Below the pieces are notes generated by a model. The model saw nothing but the letters and a program-made list of their open reading frames with translations. It was not told the DNA's origin and did not search any database. Below are positions 63,379 through 64,000 of a stretch of DNA of 64,000 nucleotides, one piece after another. Position 1 is the first letter of the stretch, and the number at the start of each line of letters is the position of its first letter. This DNA is from Verrucomicrobia bacterium LP2A (GTDB lineage Bacteria > Verrucomicrobiota > Verrucomicrobiia > Methylacidiphilales > Methylacidiphilaceae): assembly GCA_000526255.1 (NCBI GenBank), contig JAFS01000001.1, positions 434,001 to 498,000 of the forward strand. Direction: 5' to 3'. The translations under genes and the position numbers were made by a program.

Positions 63379-64000
63379 TTGACATCCTCTCCGGCCTAAA
63401 GTTCGGAGATTCCTACGGCGCTCAATCCGGGCTTAAACCGGAATGAGCCGCTTCGGTGGGTTCCTGCTGCTGGCGGCTCGATGCCGCTCACTTCACAGGC
63501 GATCCGGGCGTGTCCCGCCCTTAAAACATTGATCGCGCCGACCAAATCGGCGTTTTCCTCAAAACCGCACTCCACGCACTCGAACCGGGCTTGCGTCCGA
63601 CGGTTGTCCGCCGACACGTGGCCGCAACACGGACAAGTCCGGCTCGTGTTCCGCGGCGGCACGACCAGAAGGCGGCCGCCTCTCCACTCCATCTTGTACT
63701 CCAGCTGCCGCCGGAACTCGAACCAGCCTTGGTCGAGGATGGACTTGTTCAGTCCAGACTTGGCCCGAACGTTTCTTCCCGGCGCATCCGCCGCGCCCGA
63801 AGCCGACTTGGACATGTTCCGCACCTGCAAGTCCTCGATGCACACCATCGCGTGGTTTTTGCTGATCGTGGTCGTGACTTTGTGCAGGGAGTCGCGGCGG
63901 GCATTGCCGATGCGGGAATGAATCTTCTGGATTCGGGCCTTGGCCTTCTTCCAGTTGTTGCTGAACTTGACCTTGCGGCTCATGGCCTGCTGCGCCTTGC
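63379..64000. mobile_element. IS605-type element, second copy (runs off the window)
   Basis: Begins at TTGA (63379) with CATCCTCTCCGGCCTAAAG, nearly the same as the right end of the complete copy at 60195. All 622 visible bases match that copy closely on the same strand. The left end and any tnpA are beyond the window. Confidence 0.85.
63396..64000 (-). CDS. tnpB: IS605-type TnpB, C-terminal part (partial)
   Basis: About 200 visible codons, open to the window edge. It has KNHAMVCIEDLQVRNM (RuvC Glu), the zinc finger CPCCGHVSADNRR...CVECG and ENADLVGAINVLRAG (RuvC Asp). It differs from the first copy at a handful of residues (for example RKVKF for RKIKF, CIEDL for CIEEL). The region corresponding to the amber codon of copy one is outside the window, so this copy may be intact. 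Confidence 0.85.
   Translation of the reverse strand, partial: KAQQAMSRKVKFSNNWKKAKARIQKIHSRIGNARRDSLHKVTTTISKNHAMVCIEDLQVRNMSKSASGAADAPGRNVRAKSGLNKSILDQGWFEFRRQLEYKMEWRGGRLLVVPPRNTSRTCPCCGHVSADNRRTQARFECVECGFEENADLVGAINVLRAGHARIACEVSGIEPPAAGTHRSGSFRFKPGLSAVGISEL

Overview
The window looks like chromosome of a high-GC, lanthanide-dependent methylotroph, most likely a verrucomicrobial (Methylacidiphilaceae, Methylacidimicrobium-like) methanotroph. The assignment is an inference. It rests on a XoxF-type methanol dehydrogenase cluster (xoxF-xoxJ-xoxG) with no MxaF in view, on high GC throughout, and on alpha-glucan/trehalose genes of the GlgE type. No rRNA or ribosomal protein gene is present to settle the taxonomy.

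Layout. 1-7.8 kb: trehalose and glycogen genes (tail of treY; treZ, glgX and a treS-maltokinase fusion, all on the minus strand). 8-20 kb: one minus-strand heavy-metal efflux operon with two TolC-like outer-membrane proteins, a short membrane-fusion protein, two CzcA-type RND pumps and a P1B-type ATPase. 20-29.4 kb: housekeeping and mixed metabolism (phosphoglycerate mutase, hydantoinase B-like protein, a class I glutamine-amidotransferase-like hydrolase, solo LigD phosphoesterase, methyltransferase-aminotransferase pair, SixA, dodecin, cyanase, tRNA-Leu(GAG), a beta-propeller protein). 29.4-39.9 kb: the xox region. A TonB-dependent receptor and a sigma54-type two-component system lie upstream of xoxF, an ankyrin-fused xoxJ, xoxG and a secreted unknown, all on the minus strand. 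40-44.7 kb: mobile-element debris, with an IS1380-derived remnant, a coiled-coil protein and an abiEii toxin gene split by a decayed IS607-type element. 44.7-52.5 kb: glgE-maltokinase-glgB, preceded by an mntR-mntH manganese module. 52.5-59.2 kb: a phosphopantetheinyl transferase, a TIM-barrel isomerase, a protein that reads as a primase PriS-PriL-like fusion, a tiny lipoprotein and a second NtrC-type two-component system. 59.2-64 kb: a second IS1380 remnant, an IS607 tnpB tail, a complete IS605-type element inserted in that tail, and an abiEi-abiEii pair whose toxin gene is cut by a second IS605-type copy running off the window.

How the genes fit together. TreS-maltokinase, the separate maltokinase, GlgE, GlgB and GlgX together can take trehalose through maltose and maltose-1-phosphate to branched alpha-glucan and debranch it. 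TreY-TreZ can return glucan ends to trehalose. XoxF oxidises methanol in the periplasm and should hand electrons to XoxG. The adjacent TonB receptor and two-component system are candidates for supplying or sensing lanthanide, but this is inferred from position only.

The most unusual items are the apparent archaeal/eukaryotic-type primase fusion (54289-55734), the XoxJ-ankyrin fusion, the receptor/two-component/xox arrangement, and two independent AbiE toxin genes each broken by a transposon that carries a TnpB-type gene.
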